From: Ignavibacteriales bacterium
GTDB lineage: Bacteria > Bacteroidota > Ignavibacteria > Ignavibacteriales > SURF-24
NCBI GenBank assembly: GCA_026390815.1
Contig: JAPLFH010000011.1
Coordinates: 66,122 to 99,034 of the forward strand
Length of the DNA: 32,913 bases
Direction of reading: 5' to 3'
Shown one piece after another: positions 25,883 through 32,913 of the stretch (positions are counted from its first letter, which is position 1; every line of letters starts with the position of its first letter). Below the pieces are notes generated by a model that made no database searches, was not told where the DNA came from, and was given only the letters and a program-made list of their open reading frames with translations. The translations under genes were made by a program, and so were the position numbers.

Positions 25883-26259
25883 TTGATGTTATTAAACAAA
25901 TCGACTACTGGAAAGCGGGTGCAATAAACGACATTGAATCTGCCGAGATCCTACTTGAAAAGAAAAAATACCTTCACGGTTTATTTTTCTGTCATTTAAC
26001 TATTGAAAAAGCATTAAAGGCTAATTACGTTAAAGCAAATAATAAATTGGCACCTAAAACACACCAATTAAGATATCTTCATAATAACTCTAATATCAAA
26101 TTAAACATAGAACAAGAAGAACTTCTTGGCATTTTAATGAACTACCAAATTGAAGGCAGATATCCCGAATATAAAATACAACTACCTAATTCTGAATTAG
26201 TAAAAGAATATCTTAAAAGAACAAAAGAATTATTGAAATGGTTAGTAGAGAAATTATAA
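25879..26259 (+). CDS. HEPN-domain protein (PF05168 type)
   Basis: A 126-aa all-helical HEPN protein: SAEILLEKKKYLHGLFFCHLTIEKALKA (helices 2-3), PKTHQLRYL and NYQIEGRYPEY are the usual landmarks of the PF05168 group. In MNT/HEPN pairs the HEPN member can be an RNase toxin, but the RX4-6H catalytic motif of HepT is not present here: R65 is followed by H68 only three residues on. RNase activity should therefore not be assumed. It overlaps the downstream nucleotidyltransferase gene by 22 nt. There is no SD; the ATG lies in an inverted repeat. Confidence 0.88.
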   Translation: MLDVIKQIDYWKAGAINDIESAEILLEKKKYLHGLFFCHLTIEKALKANYVKANNKLAPKTHQLRYLHNNSNIKLNIEQEELLGILMNYQIEGRYPEYKIQLPNSELVKEYLKRTKELLKWLVEKL

Positions 26260-26558
26260 AAACAATTAAACTATACCTTAATGAAGTTGCTAAAAAAGGT
26301 ATTAGTATAAAAAAAGCATATTTGTATGGGAGTCATGCAAGAGGTGAGGCTACGTCTGATAGTGACATAGATTTATTATTAGTCTCACCATTATTTGAAG
26401 AAAGAAATGACAAATTAAAAGCTCAGCTTTGGCTGATTGCTGGTGATATAAATTATAAAATTGAGCCTTATGCAGTAGGCGAAAAAAAATTTTTGGAAGA
26501 TGATCATTCTCCATTGTTAGAAACTGTAAGACAAGAAGGAATTGAAATAAGTTTTTAA
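26238..26558 (+). CDS. MNT-type minimal nucleotidyltransferase
   Basis: The 106-aa protein carries the pol-beta-like motif GSHARGEATSDSDIDLLL, with GS at 31-32 and metal-binding D43 and D45. A third acidic position could be E77 in INYKIEPYAV. In characterised MntA/HepT (type VII) systems this enzyme AMPylates the HEPN partner to silence it; in HI0073/HI0074-like pairs the role is unknown. The 22-nt overlap with the HEPN gene shows the two are one unit. Confidence 0.9.
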   Translation: MVSREIIKTIKLYLNEVAKKGISIKKAYLYGSHARGEATSDSDIDLLLVSPLFEERNDKLKAQLWLIAGDINYKIEPYAVGEKKFLEDDHSPLLETVRQEGIEISF

Positions 26559-26566
26559 TTCAATGT

Positions 26567-26641
26567 TTATTTTTTCAAATTGCTTAAAAAAATCAATCCA
26601 AAGATTAAACTCATTACTCCAAGCAAATATTTTTTTATTTA
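26567..26641 (-). pseudogene. Possible decayed 3' end of a membrane-protein gene
   Basis: On the minus strand a short frame reads KKYLLGVMSLIFGLIFLSNLKK and stops at 26567. It resembles the last transmembrane helix and tail of a transporter. Just upstream, a different frame across a seven-A run continues with KAGKIVDYLN, as if one base had been added. No start codon or longer frame exists. Chance AT-rich hydrophobic coding cannot be excluded. Nothing else is seen in the 259-bp gap before sucD. Confidence 0.2.
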
Positions 26642-26817
26642 AATAGTCAACAATTTTTCCAGCTTTAGTTATAAGAAAATTCTATTTGATATTATTTTAA
26701 ATGTAGAGGAACAACAAATAGGGCTATTCCACAAATTTATTTTTCTTAATAAACTATTATTTTATTTCCTTATTTTTGAACAAGAAAAAATATACCAAAG
26801 AAATCATAGGAATTAAT

Positions 26818-27786
26818 ATGAGCATTCTTGTAGATAAAAAAATCCGACTTGTGGTTCAAGGAATAACCGGCGGCGAAGGTTCATTTCATACAAAACAAAT
26901 GATTGAATATGGAACAAATGTAGTTGCAGGTGTTACTCCTGGCAAAGGTGGACAAATATTAGAAGGAGTTCCAATTTTTAATTCAATTGAAGAAGCTGTT
27001 AAAGAAAAGAAAGCTAATGCTTCTGTGATTTTTGTACCGCCTCCATTTGCTGCAGATGCTATTTTGGAATCAGCCAACTCAGGAATAAAATTAATCATTT
27101 GCATTACTGAGGGTATTCCAGCAAAAGATATGGTAAATGTTTTCAATTCACTAAAATCTAAAAACGTAAGATTGATCGGTCCAAATTGTCCTGGAGTTAT
27201 TTCACCCGGTAAAGCAAAAATAGGAATAATGCCCGGCTTTATACACAAAGCTGGTAATGTTGGTGTTGTTTCGCGCAGCGGCACTTTAACTTATGAAGCA
27301 GTAAAACAATTATCAGATTTGAACATTGGACAATCCACATGCGTAGGAATTGGTGGTGATCCGGTAGTCGGTTCTCAGTTTATTGATATTATTAAACTCT
27401 TCAATGATGATCCAGGCACTGATGGAATTATAATGATTGGTGAGATTGGTGGAACCGCTGAAGAAGAAGCGGCATCATTTATTAAAAAGAATGTTAAGAA
27501 ACCAGTTGTTGGTTTTATTGCTGGAAGAACTGCTCCTCCAGGAAGAAGAATGGGACATGCCGGAGCAATTATTTCTGGTGGAAAAGGAACAGCAACTGAA
27601 AAGATGGCAGCTTTGAAAAAAGCAGGAATTAAAGTAGTGGAAAGTCCTGCGGAGATTGGTGTAACAATGCAAAAGGCTTTGAATGCATTTAAACCAAAAT
27701 TAGAGAAAAAGAAAAATGTTCTAAAATTAAAATCAATTATAAAATCCGTTAAGAAAATTAAATCCACAACCAGGAAGAAAAAATAA
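26818..27786 (+). CDS. sucD: Succinyl-CoA synthetase alpha subunit, with basic C-terminal tail
   Basis: This 322-aa protein has the CoA-binding Rossmann start ([17 protein letters not shown], 12-28), CITEGIP (95-101), [11 protein letters not shown] and the phosphohistidine H247 in [10 protein letters not shown]. With SucC it interconverts succinyl-CoA and succinate with nucleotide triphosphate formation in the TCA cycle. The usual alpha subunit ends near residue 290; here about 30 further residues are Lys-rich ([15 protein letters not shown]...TTRKKK). sucC is not adjacent. The ATG at 26818 fits the family; a TTG at 26776 would add 14 atypical residues. Confidence 0.95.
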   Translation: MSILVDKKIRLVVQGITGGEGSFHTKQMIEYGTNVVAGVTPGKGGQILEGVPIFNSIEEAVKEKKANASVIFVPPPFAADAILESANSGIKLIICITEGIPAKDMVNVFNSLKSKNVRLIGPNCPGVISPGKAKIGIMPGFIHKAGNVGVVSRSGTLTYEAVKQLSDLNIGQSTCVGIGGDPVVGSQFIDIIKLFNDDPGTDGIIMIGEIGGTAEEEAASFIKKNVKKPVVGFIAGRTAPPGRRMGHAGAIISGGKGTATEKMAALKKAGIKVVESPAEIGVTMQKALNAFKPKLEKKKNVLKLKSIIKSVKKIKSTTRKKK

Positions 27787-27875
27787 TAAACGGATAAATT
27801 TTTATCATCATATTTTGTAATAATTTTTTGAAATAGCATTACCGTTTAGAACAATGCGGTTTAACAACATTAAAT

Positions 27876-27880
27876 GGAGA
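27876..27880 (+). promoter_or_regulatory. Ribosome binding site deciding the ndk start
   Basis: GGAGA lies five nt before the TTG at 27886. The in-frame ATG at 27874 overlaps this site and has none of its own, so the TTG, giving [12 protein letters not shown], is favoured. Confidence 0.6.
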
Positions 27881-27885
27881 ATCAT

Positions 27886-28317
27886 TTGAGCAACAGAACA
27901 CTTGCAATATTAAAACCTGATTGTGTTAGAAAAAATTTGGTTGGACAGGTAGTTACAATGATTAACAATGCTGGCTTTAAAATTAAAGCGATGAAAATGG
28001 TTCGGTTAACAAAAGATTCCGCTGCCGGATTTTATGAAGTACACAAACAGCAGCCCTGGTTTGATAACTTACTTGATTATATGACTTCCGGTCCGTGCAT
28101 CCCAATTGCTTTAGAAAAGGAAAATGCAGTTGCCGATTTCCGTAAACTTATTGGTGCAACAGATCCAATCAAAGCGGATGAAGGTACCATCAGAAAACTT
28201 TATGCTAAAGATAAAACTGAAAATATAGTTCATGGTTCAGATTCGGATGAAAATGCCAGAAATGAAATAGCACATTTTTTCCCCAGGAAAGAACTTCTTG
28301 AAAATTATTTTGATTAA
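27886..28317 (+). CDS. ndk: Nucleoside diphosphate kinase
   Basis: A 143-aa enzyme (147 from the ATG at 27874) that moves the gamma phosphate of ATP onto other nucleoside diphosphates. The N-terminal [11 protein letters not shown] and the active-site histidine H116 in NIVHGSDS are clear, and the length is normal. Helix segments [23 protein letters not shown] and [10 protein letters not shown] follow the family. It lies 99 bp after sucD on the same strand, a functional neighbour because succinyl-CoA synthetase yields nucleotide triphosphates. Confidence 0.96.
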   Translation: MSNRTLAILKPDCVRKNLVGQVVTMINNAGFKIKAMKMVRLTKDSAAGFYEVHKQQPWFDNLLDYMTSGPCIPIALEKENAVADFRKLIGATDPIKADEGTIRKLYAKDKTENIVHGSDSDENARNEIAHFFPRKELLENYFD

Positions 28318-28361
28318 TCAGAACTATTAATAAAATTCTCAAATTTAATTTTGCTGGTAAA

Positions 28362-29612
28362 ATGAAAAGAAAAATTTTTCTATCAATCGTATTGTTATTA
28401 TCAATTAACTGCTTTGCGCAAGTGCAAATTCCTAAAGCCAGAAAAGTAATTGTTGGAGCAGATTTACTTCTTTCCGAAAACTTCGACTTGATTAAGGGAA
28501 AGAGACTTGGAATTGTAACCAACCACACTGCCCTGCTTGACTCTAAGGTTCATTTGGTTGATACACTTTTCCACCGAAATGATGTAAAGATTTCTGTTTT
28601 GTTTGGACCTGAACATGGTATAAGGGGTGATAATGCTGACGGAGCTAAGATTGAAGATGGCAAAGATTCCAAAACTGGAATTCCTGTGTACTCTCTTTAT
28701 GGCAAAATAAATAAACCAACAAAAGAAATGCTTAAGGATGTTGATGTACTTATTTATGATATCCAGGATGTTGGTGCAAGATTCTATACTTTCATTTCTA
28801 CTTTATTTTATACTATCCAGGCTGCTGCAGAAAATAATATTCCAGTCATCGTTCTGGATAGACCAAATCCAATTGGGGGGCTTAATGTTGATGGACCAAT
28901 ATTAAAACAAGAACTAACTTCCTTTGTAGGAATTGCTCCAATACCAATTATGCATGGTATGACGGTTGGTGAGCTTGCAACTATGTTTAACGAAAGTGGG
29001 ATGATTGGCAAAGACTTAAAAGCAAATCTTACAGTAATAAAAATGAAAAGCTGGGAGCGCGGACTTTACTTTGATAAATGCAATATTCACTGGCTTAGAC
29101 CATCGCCCAATATTTATTATATTGTAACAGCTATTATTTATCCCGGTACTTGTTTGATAGAAGGAACTAATGCTTCTGAAGGAAGAGGAACAGAAGCACC
29201 ATTCCAGATTATTGGTGCACCATATATAAATTCGGATACTCTTTATAAAGCAATAAATAATTTGAAATTGAAAGGAGTTAAATTTGTTGCAACTGATTTC
29301 ACTCCGGTTGAAATAGCAAACGTTGCTTCCAGTCCAAAGTATAAAGGACAATTATGCCACGGAATTAAAATAAATGTAACGAATAGATATAATTTTAATC
29401 CAGTCGAATTTGGAATTTCATTGATATCAACTTTGTATAATTTATATCCAAAAGATTTTAAGTTTACAGCTTCACGTTTTGATAAATTAAGTGGAGATAA
29501 ATCGATCCGCGAACAAATAATTGCGGGTAAAACTCCAGAAGAAATTATTTCTAGCTGGCAAAAGGAATTAAATAAATTTAAAGATCTTAGAAAAAAATAT
29601 TTACTTTATTAG
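28362..29612 (+). CDS. DUF1343 / NamZ-type exo-beta-N-acetylmuramidase-like protein
   Basis: The 416-aa protein has a signal peptide (1-19, cut near CFAQ) and the DUF1343 (GH171) blocks: TNHTALL (53-59), FGPEHGIRG (81-89), YDIQDVGARFYTFISTL (132-148), LDRPNP (165-170) and EGTNASEGRGTEAPF (267-281). NamZ of Bacillus removes N-acetylmuramic acid from the non-reducing end of peptidoglycan fragments, so the protein probably works in periplasmic cell-wall recycling. E84 in GPEHG is a plausible catalytic acid (inference). It follows ndk by 44 bp and precedes a lipoprotein by 12. Confidence 0.9.
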   Translation: MKRKIFLSIVLLLSINCFAQVQIPKARKVIVGADLLLSENFDLIKGKRLGIVTNHTALLDSKVHLVDTLFHRNDVKISVLFGPEHGIRGDNADGAKIEDGKDSKTGIPVYSLYGKINKPTKEMLKDVDVLIYDIQDVGARFYTFISTLFYTIQAAAENNIPVIVLDRPNPIGGLNVDGPILKQELTSFVGIAPIPIMHGMTVGELATMFNESGMIGKDLKANLTVIKMKSWERGLYFDKCNIHWLRPSPNIYYIVTAIIYPGTCLIEGTNASEGRGTEAPFQIIGAPYINSDTLYKAINNLKLKGVKFVATDFTPVEIANVASSPKYKGQLCHGIKINVTNRYNFNPVEFGISLISTLYNLYPKDFKFTASRFDKLSGDKSIREQIIAGKTPEEIISSWQKELNKFKDLRKKYLLY

Positions 29613-29624
29613 AAGAGAACTGAA

Positions 29625-30665
29625 ATGAAAAAAATTTTAATTGTTATAATCGCTTCATTATTATTAATTAGCTGCGGAAAAAAAGATAAACCCGAAGAAA
29701 ATAAGACAACCGCAACACCTGATACTACCGGCGTTCTTAATACGGTTAAGGATGATGCACCGCCCAAAGATGTAGCAATCTCCTACCAACTGCTTAAAGA
29801 TAAGAAGTATACTTACAGGTTAACTTCAATCTCAAATACTACTCAATCAGTAATTTCAGATTCAACAATGAAGCAGAATTTGAAACAAACAATTTCTTAC
29901 ATTTTTGAATTGAATGTAACAGATGTTGATGCTGACAAAGTTATGGACATCAAAATTAATTTGTCATCTGTTAATCTTACTGCGGATGCAAACGGACAAA
30001 AGATTACCTACCAATCCGGAACAAAAATGGATTCTTTGCAGAGATTGAAATTTTTAGAATATGAAGCTGTAGTAAATAATCCCTTTGCAATTAGATTAGA
30101 TCAAAAAGGAGAAATATTGGAAATTTACCGTGTTGATAAAATCGTAAATAAATTTCTTACACTTCAGGGATTAAAAGATTCAGTTACAATCGAACAGAAG
30201 AAACAATTCCAAACAAATATTTCTGAAACCGCGCTTAAGCCTTTAATCCAGCAGATATTTAGAACTCTCCCAAAAAATAAGGTAGGGAAAGACTCTACCT
30301 GGACAAATCAATATACAACCCGGCTTGGAGTTTTTGAAATTGATAATATCGCCAAATACAAACTAACAGATTTTGCAAAATTAAATGATGAAAGGTTAGC
30401 AGTGGTTGATGCTGGATTAGATATTGTTGCAAGAGGAAAAAACAAAGTTTCTGAAAATGGTGTTAACTACGACTTTAAGAAACCGGAAGCAACTGGTTCT
30501 GGTACAATTTATTTTAATCTTAATAAAGGCTGTATTGAAAAATCAAAGACAAGCACCACATTAAAAATGTCTTTAACAATGAACATGCCTAAAACTCCAC
30601 GTGGACCGATGAAAGCTACCCGTAACGATTTTATGCTTAACACAAACGTGTTGGAATTATTATAA
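29625..30665 (+). CDS. Lipoprotein of unknown function (DUF6263-like)
   Basis: A 346-aa protein with a lipobox ILLISC-type signal (LLLISC, lipidated C17), a charged, Thr-rich linker to about residue 45 and a beta-rich domain. It contains 'NPFAIRLDQKGEILEIYRVD', 'LPKNKVGKDSTW' and 'GSGTIYFNLNKGCIEKSKTSTTLKM', a pattern I associate with DUF6263 lipoproteins of Bacteroidota and relatives. No enzymatic motif is visible. It probably sits at the outer membrane. AGAAGAGAACTGAA precedes the ATG, and the gene ends just before a long palindromic element. Confidence 0.85.
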   Translation: MKKILIVIIASLLLISCGKKDKPEENKTTATPDTTGVLNTVKDDAPPKDVAISYQLLKDKKYTYRLTSISNTTQSVISDSTMKQNLKQTISYIFELNVTDVDADKVMDIKINLSSVNLTADANGQKITYQSGTKMDSLQRLKFLEYEAVVNNPFAIRLDQKGEILEIYRVDKIVNKFLTLQGLKDSVTIEQKKQFQTNISETALKPLIQQIFRTLPKNKVGKDSTWTNQYTTRLGVFEIDNIAKYKLTDFAKLNDERLAVVDAGLDIVARGKNKVSENGVNYDFKKPEATGSGTIYFNLNKGCIEKSKTSTTLKMSLTMNMPKTPRGPMKATRNDFMLNTNVLELL

Positions 30666-30668
30666 ACT

Positions 30669-30854
30669 TTGTGTCTGTGCTTTATCGTGTCTGTTGCAGA
30701 ACTTGTCATTCTGAATGAAGCAAAGCGAGATGAATAATCTCTATACAAATAATTGCACTTACCGTTATCCGAGTGTGAACTTCTTCGCTCATAACATCGC
30801 TCAGAATGACATATCCGAGTTGTATAACCGACACTATCGATGTTATACACACAA
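30669..30854. repeat. Long imperfect palindrome, MITE/REP-like element
   Basis: Nested inverted repeats share one centre near 30760: TTGTGT (30669-30674) with ACACAA (30849-30854), GTGTC (30687-30691) with GACAC (30830-30834), and TGTCATTCTGA (30704-30714) with TCAGAATGACA (30801-30811). The inner ends (TGTCATTCTGAATGAAGCAAAGCGA...) match the 'GTCATTCTGAGCGAAGCGAAGAATCTC' style repeat known from many bacterial genomes. It fills the 193-bp gap between two convergent genes and encodes nothing convincing. Confidence 0.75.
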
Positions 30855-30858
30855 CGGA

Positions 30859-32640
30859 TTAAAGTTCAGTTTTTTCAAGCACTCTCATTACCGGGTAAAC
30901 ATTCATTTCTTTATCAAAATATTTAGAATGCTGATAAAAGAAGTCTAATCGCTTGTTGGGATCTTTTCTGAATGATTCATCCTCATTTAATTTTTTCAAG
31001 AATTCTTTTTTAAGATCAGGATCATCCTCTGCCATCTTTCTCGCAATTGGTTCCATTGAGTAATCTTCAAAATATTCTTTTTGTTCAAAGATGGCATTAA
31101 AAAATCCCCAGTTTACAAACGAATCAGGAGCTTTAGGTTCAAGCAGATTCAATATTACTCTAATTGTTCTCTGATTTGTATAAACAATATAAGTTCCTTC
31201 GGGAATTTGAACTTCCTCATTGTAACTTACCATTTCAAAACCTGGCTGATGTCTTCCTTCATATGGATTCTCTGCAAATTTAACATTGCGGAATTTATAT
31301 CTTTCAACATTTACTAATTTATTTTCTTTAACCTCTCCTATCTTTACACCGTGTAGCTTTAACCTTTCTGCAATTAAGCTCCATTGATGTGGAATCAAAT
31401 ATGCGGCGGGAGCTTTTACAGTTACTGCTGGCAGCATTTTATTGTAATATGGAATTTCCTGTGCAAATTTTTCTCCAGTATATCTTTTAATTTTTGTTCC
31501 GGTAATCCAGCTCGAATCTTCTGAATACTTGATTCCTTTAAATGAAAATGAAGTTTTATCTTCAGTTCGTTTATAAGTAACCGGTAGTGGTTGTTTATCA
31601 ATAACAAATTCATTTATAGAGTTCTGATCTGCTTCCCTGTTCATCGATTTAAGCTCTGCTGAATTTTTGTTAATAAATTCCAATGTTGAAAGCAAAGCTG
31701 ATTTAGTTGCAAGCACTCTATCCTTATACGGTTTTAACATATGTGTTTCTGTTAAAAGTGATGGTCTGTTTTGAACAGCAAAATACCCGGTGGAAAGACG
31801 AGGTAAAGAAACCCATTCAGTAACTCCATCAGAAACATTATCGCTTTTAAAACCAACATATGGAGAAACCATATATCCCTGCTTCTCTACCGATTTGGTA
31901 AAATAAGGAACAAATTTATCCATCAACCAGGCTGATGTTTTTCTATAAATATTTTGATGCTTCTCAACTTCATAATTGAGTGTATATTGAAAATCTAATC
32001 CATCGGTTGTGTGTGTATCGATTACAAAATCCGGGAGCCAGGAAGTAAACAATTTTAATAATGCCTGCATTTCCGGAGAATCTGCTTTCATATAATCTCT
32101 GTTTAGATTTAAGTTCTGTGCAGTTGTTCGCCATCCCATTTCTTCCGGACCATTCTGATTTATCCTGTTGAACGCACCTATCCGCTCATGACCATCAACA
32201 TTAAATACTGGAATGACAAGAAGGATTATATTATCCAGTAAATATTCTTTTTCCTTACTAACCAAAATATCGCGTAGCAATAACATAGACGCATCTTTGC
32301 CTTCAATTTCACCAGCATGTATTCCATTTTGAATTAATACAACTGCCTTTTTGCTGTTTGCAGCTTTTTCTTGAGTGAATGCCTTTTCTTTAGAGACAAT
32401 TAGACATTGCAATTCCCTGCCCTGCGGGGTTTGCCCAAAGTTAATTAGCTTAGCTGATGGGAATTTTTCGAATTTTTTAAAATAAATTATCGACTCATCA
32501 TAATTTGGTGTTTTTAAAAAATTAGATTTTTCAAAAAAAGTTTGCCACTCTTTATTTGGAATTTCTTGTGCAATAGAAAATGAGGATGAAATAATGATCA
32601 CTATTAAAAAGTAAAAACAGAGATTTAGAAACTTCTTCAT
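30859..32640 (-). CDS. Secreted M14-family zinc carboxypeptidase
   Basis: Counted from the ATG at 32640 (593 aa), residues 1-25 are a signal peptide (MKKFLNLCFYFLIVIIISSS...). The M14 site is complete: H108 and E111 in GIHAGEIEG, the substrate-binding N180-R181 (LNLNRDY), third zinc ligand H210 (IDTHTTDG) and catalytic E298 in LLTETH. About 250 further residues form beta-rich domains. It should cut C-terminal residues from peptides outside the cytoplasm. The SD AAAGGA before 32640 and the signal peptide favour this start over an ATG 30 codons upstream (32730). It converges on the palindromic element, which begins five bases past its stop. Confidence 0.95.
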   Translation of the reverse strand: MKKFLNLCFYFLIVIIISSSFSIAQEIPNKEWQTFFEKSNFLKTPNYDESIIYFKKFEKFPSAKLINFGQTPQGRELQCLIVSKEKAFTQEKAANSKKAVVLIQNGIHAGEIEGKDASMLLLRDILVSKEKEYLLDNIILLVIPVFNVDGHERIGAFNRINQNGPEEMGWRTTAQNLNLNRDYMKADSPEMQALLKLFTSWLPDFVIDTHTTDGLDFQYTLNYEVEKHQNIYRKTSAWLMDKFVPYFTKSVEKQGYMVSPYVGFKSDNVSDGVTEWVSLPRLSTGYFAVQNRPSLLTETHMLKPYKDRVLATKSALLSTLEFINKNSAELKSMNREADQNSINEFVIDKQPLPVTYKRTEDKTSFSFKGIKYSEDSSWITGTKIKRYTGEKFAQEIPYYNKMLPAVTVKAPAAYLIPHQWSLIAERLKLHGVKIGEVKENKLVNVERYKFRNVKFAENPYEGRHQPGFEMVSYNEEVQIPEGTYIVYTNQRTIRVILNLLEPKAPDSFVNWGFFNAIFEQKEYFEDYSMEPIARKMAEDDPDLKKEFLKKLNEDESFRKDPNKRLDFFYQHSKYFDKEMNVYPVMRVLEKTEL

Positions 32641-32799
32641 AAAAATCCTTTGGGCTGAATTGTTAATTTTTATGAAACGAAAATAAATTGGTTGGAAGTA
32701 ATATCCAAATTTTGTTTTATTTATTTCCATTTAGATTCTAACAATGAATCCCATTTTATTTATATCTTCAATGAACTAGTATAACGTTTCACAAATAGC

Positions 32800-32849
32800 T
32801 TTACAAATAGAAATAAAAGAGTTATATTTACTTCTGAAAAGAAAAGGAG
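32800..32849 (+). promoter_or_regulatory. Promoter with direct repeats and ribosome site for the right-edge gene
   Basis: TTTACA (32800-32805) and TATATT (32823-32828) are 17 bp apart, with GGAG at 32846-32849 before an ATG at 32855. The direct repeat ACAAATAG occurs at 32791-32798 and 32803-32810, overlapping the -35 box, where a regulator could bind. The rest of the 214-bp gap 32641-32854 shows no gene. Confidence 0.5.
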
Positions 32850-32854
32850 TAAAT

Positions 32855-32913
32855 ATGTCCAGAAAAAGTAGTCGTCCACGATTAAAATTGGATGAAAAAG
32901 AATTAAATAAGTT
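32855..32913 (+). CDS. Start of a gene cut by the window edge, possibly IS630-type transposase
   Basis: Nineteen codons are visible: MSRKSSRPRLKLDEKELNK. The basic start followed by RPRLKLDEKE resembles the opening of IS630-family transposases, whose first helix-turn-helix begins this way. Nineteen residues cannot prove it, and I see no terminal inverted repeat, since only one end is in the window. The reading frame and start are supported by SD GGAG five nt upstream and a near-consensus promoter. Confidence 0.45.
   Translation, partial: MSRKSSRPRLKLDEKELNK

Noticed and set aside
27375-27839. Minus-strand 154-aa open frame antisense to sucD
   Set aside because: It is the reverse-frame shadow of the strongly conserved sucD sequence and its composition (runs of F, I and P) is what that antisense gives.
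30509-30948. Two small open frames across the palindromic repeat
   Set aside because: They read through the repeat and the ends of two real genes, with no start signal or protein-like pattern.
1-32913. tRNA, rRNA or CRISPR array
   Set aside because: The gaps between genes are short; none shows a cloverleaf, rRNA core sequence or regularly spaced repeats on reading. A tRNAscan/Infernal run would settle small RNAs.

Overview
The window looks like chromosomal DNA of an AT-rich member of the Ignavibacteria / wider Bacteroidota-Chlorobi group. The main evidence is a large secreted protein with a type IX secretion (Por) C-terminal sorting domain of the 'YPNPFNPSTSIKYNIP' kind. A carboxypeptidase-regulatory plus TonB-receptor fusion, several signal-peptide lipoproteins and a NamZ-type muramidase fit the same group. 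This is inference from family style, not a database match. Many genes appear to start at TTG behind a good Shine-Dalgarno (SD) sequence.

Layout. 1-2187 (-): 3'-truncated TonB-dependent receptor, divergent from an OsmC-family gene (2355-2762, +). 2786-6488 (-): alpha-glucan phosphorylase followed 4 nt later by an unrecognised charged protein. 6784-10392 (-): 1202-aa secreted metalloprotease with a T9SS tail and a terminator hairpin downstream. 10620-20852 (-): a long tightly packed run of minus-strand genes. Read in transcription order it is ybaB, recR, a SAM methyltransferase, two small lipoproteins and ftsX, then after a weak hairpin an exopolysaccharide export set (mini-OPX, BY-kinase Wzc, full OPX/Wza, Wzz-like co-polymerase, UDP-glucuronate decarboxylase-like epimerase).

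20977-25779 (+): a divergent housekeeping operon: a strongly degenerate PurC (SAICAR synthetase) homologue, psd, pssA, purS, purQ, tatA, gatA. The PurC-like protein keeps the fold-defining pattern but has lost most signature residues, while sitting a few genes from the real purine genes purS/purQ. It is the most unusual gene in the window. 25879-26558 (+): HEPN/MNT pair with an inverted repeat over its start codon. 26818-30665 (+): sucD with a lysine-rich tail, ndk, namZ-like DUF1343 protein, and a lipoprotein. A long imperfect palindromic (MITE/REP-like) element at 30669-30854 separates this from a convergent M14 zinc carboxypeptidase (30859-32640, -). The right edge holds the first 19 codons of a gene with a strong promoter, possibly an IS630-type transposase.

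No rRNA, tRNA, CRISPR array or complete insertion sequence was seen. Most of the window is ordinary core and envelope gene content. The observations worth a second look are the PurC-like pseudoenzyme, the unknown partner of GlgP, the duplicated export components, the non-canonical HEPN/MNT pair, the palindromic repeat, and the hairpin at the tatA-gatA junction.
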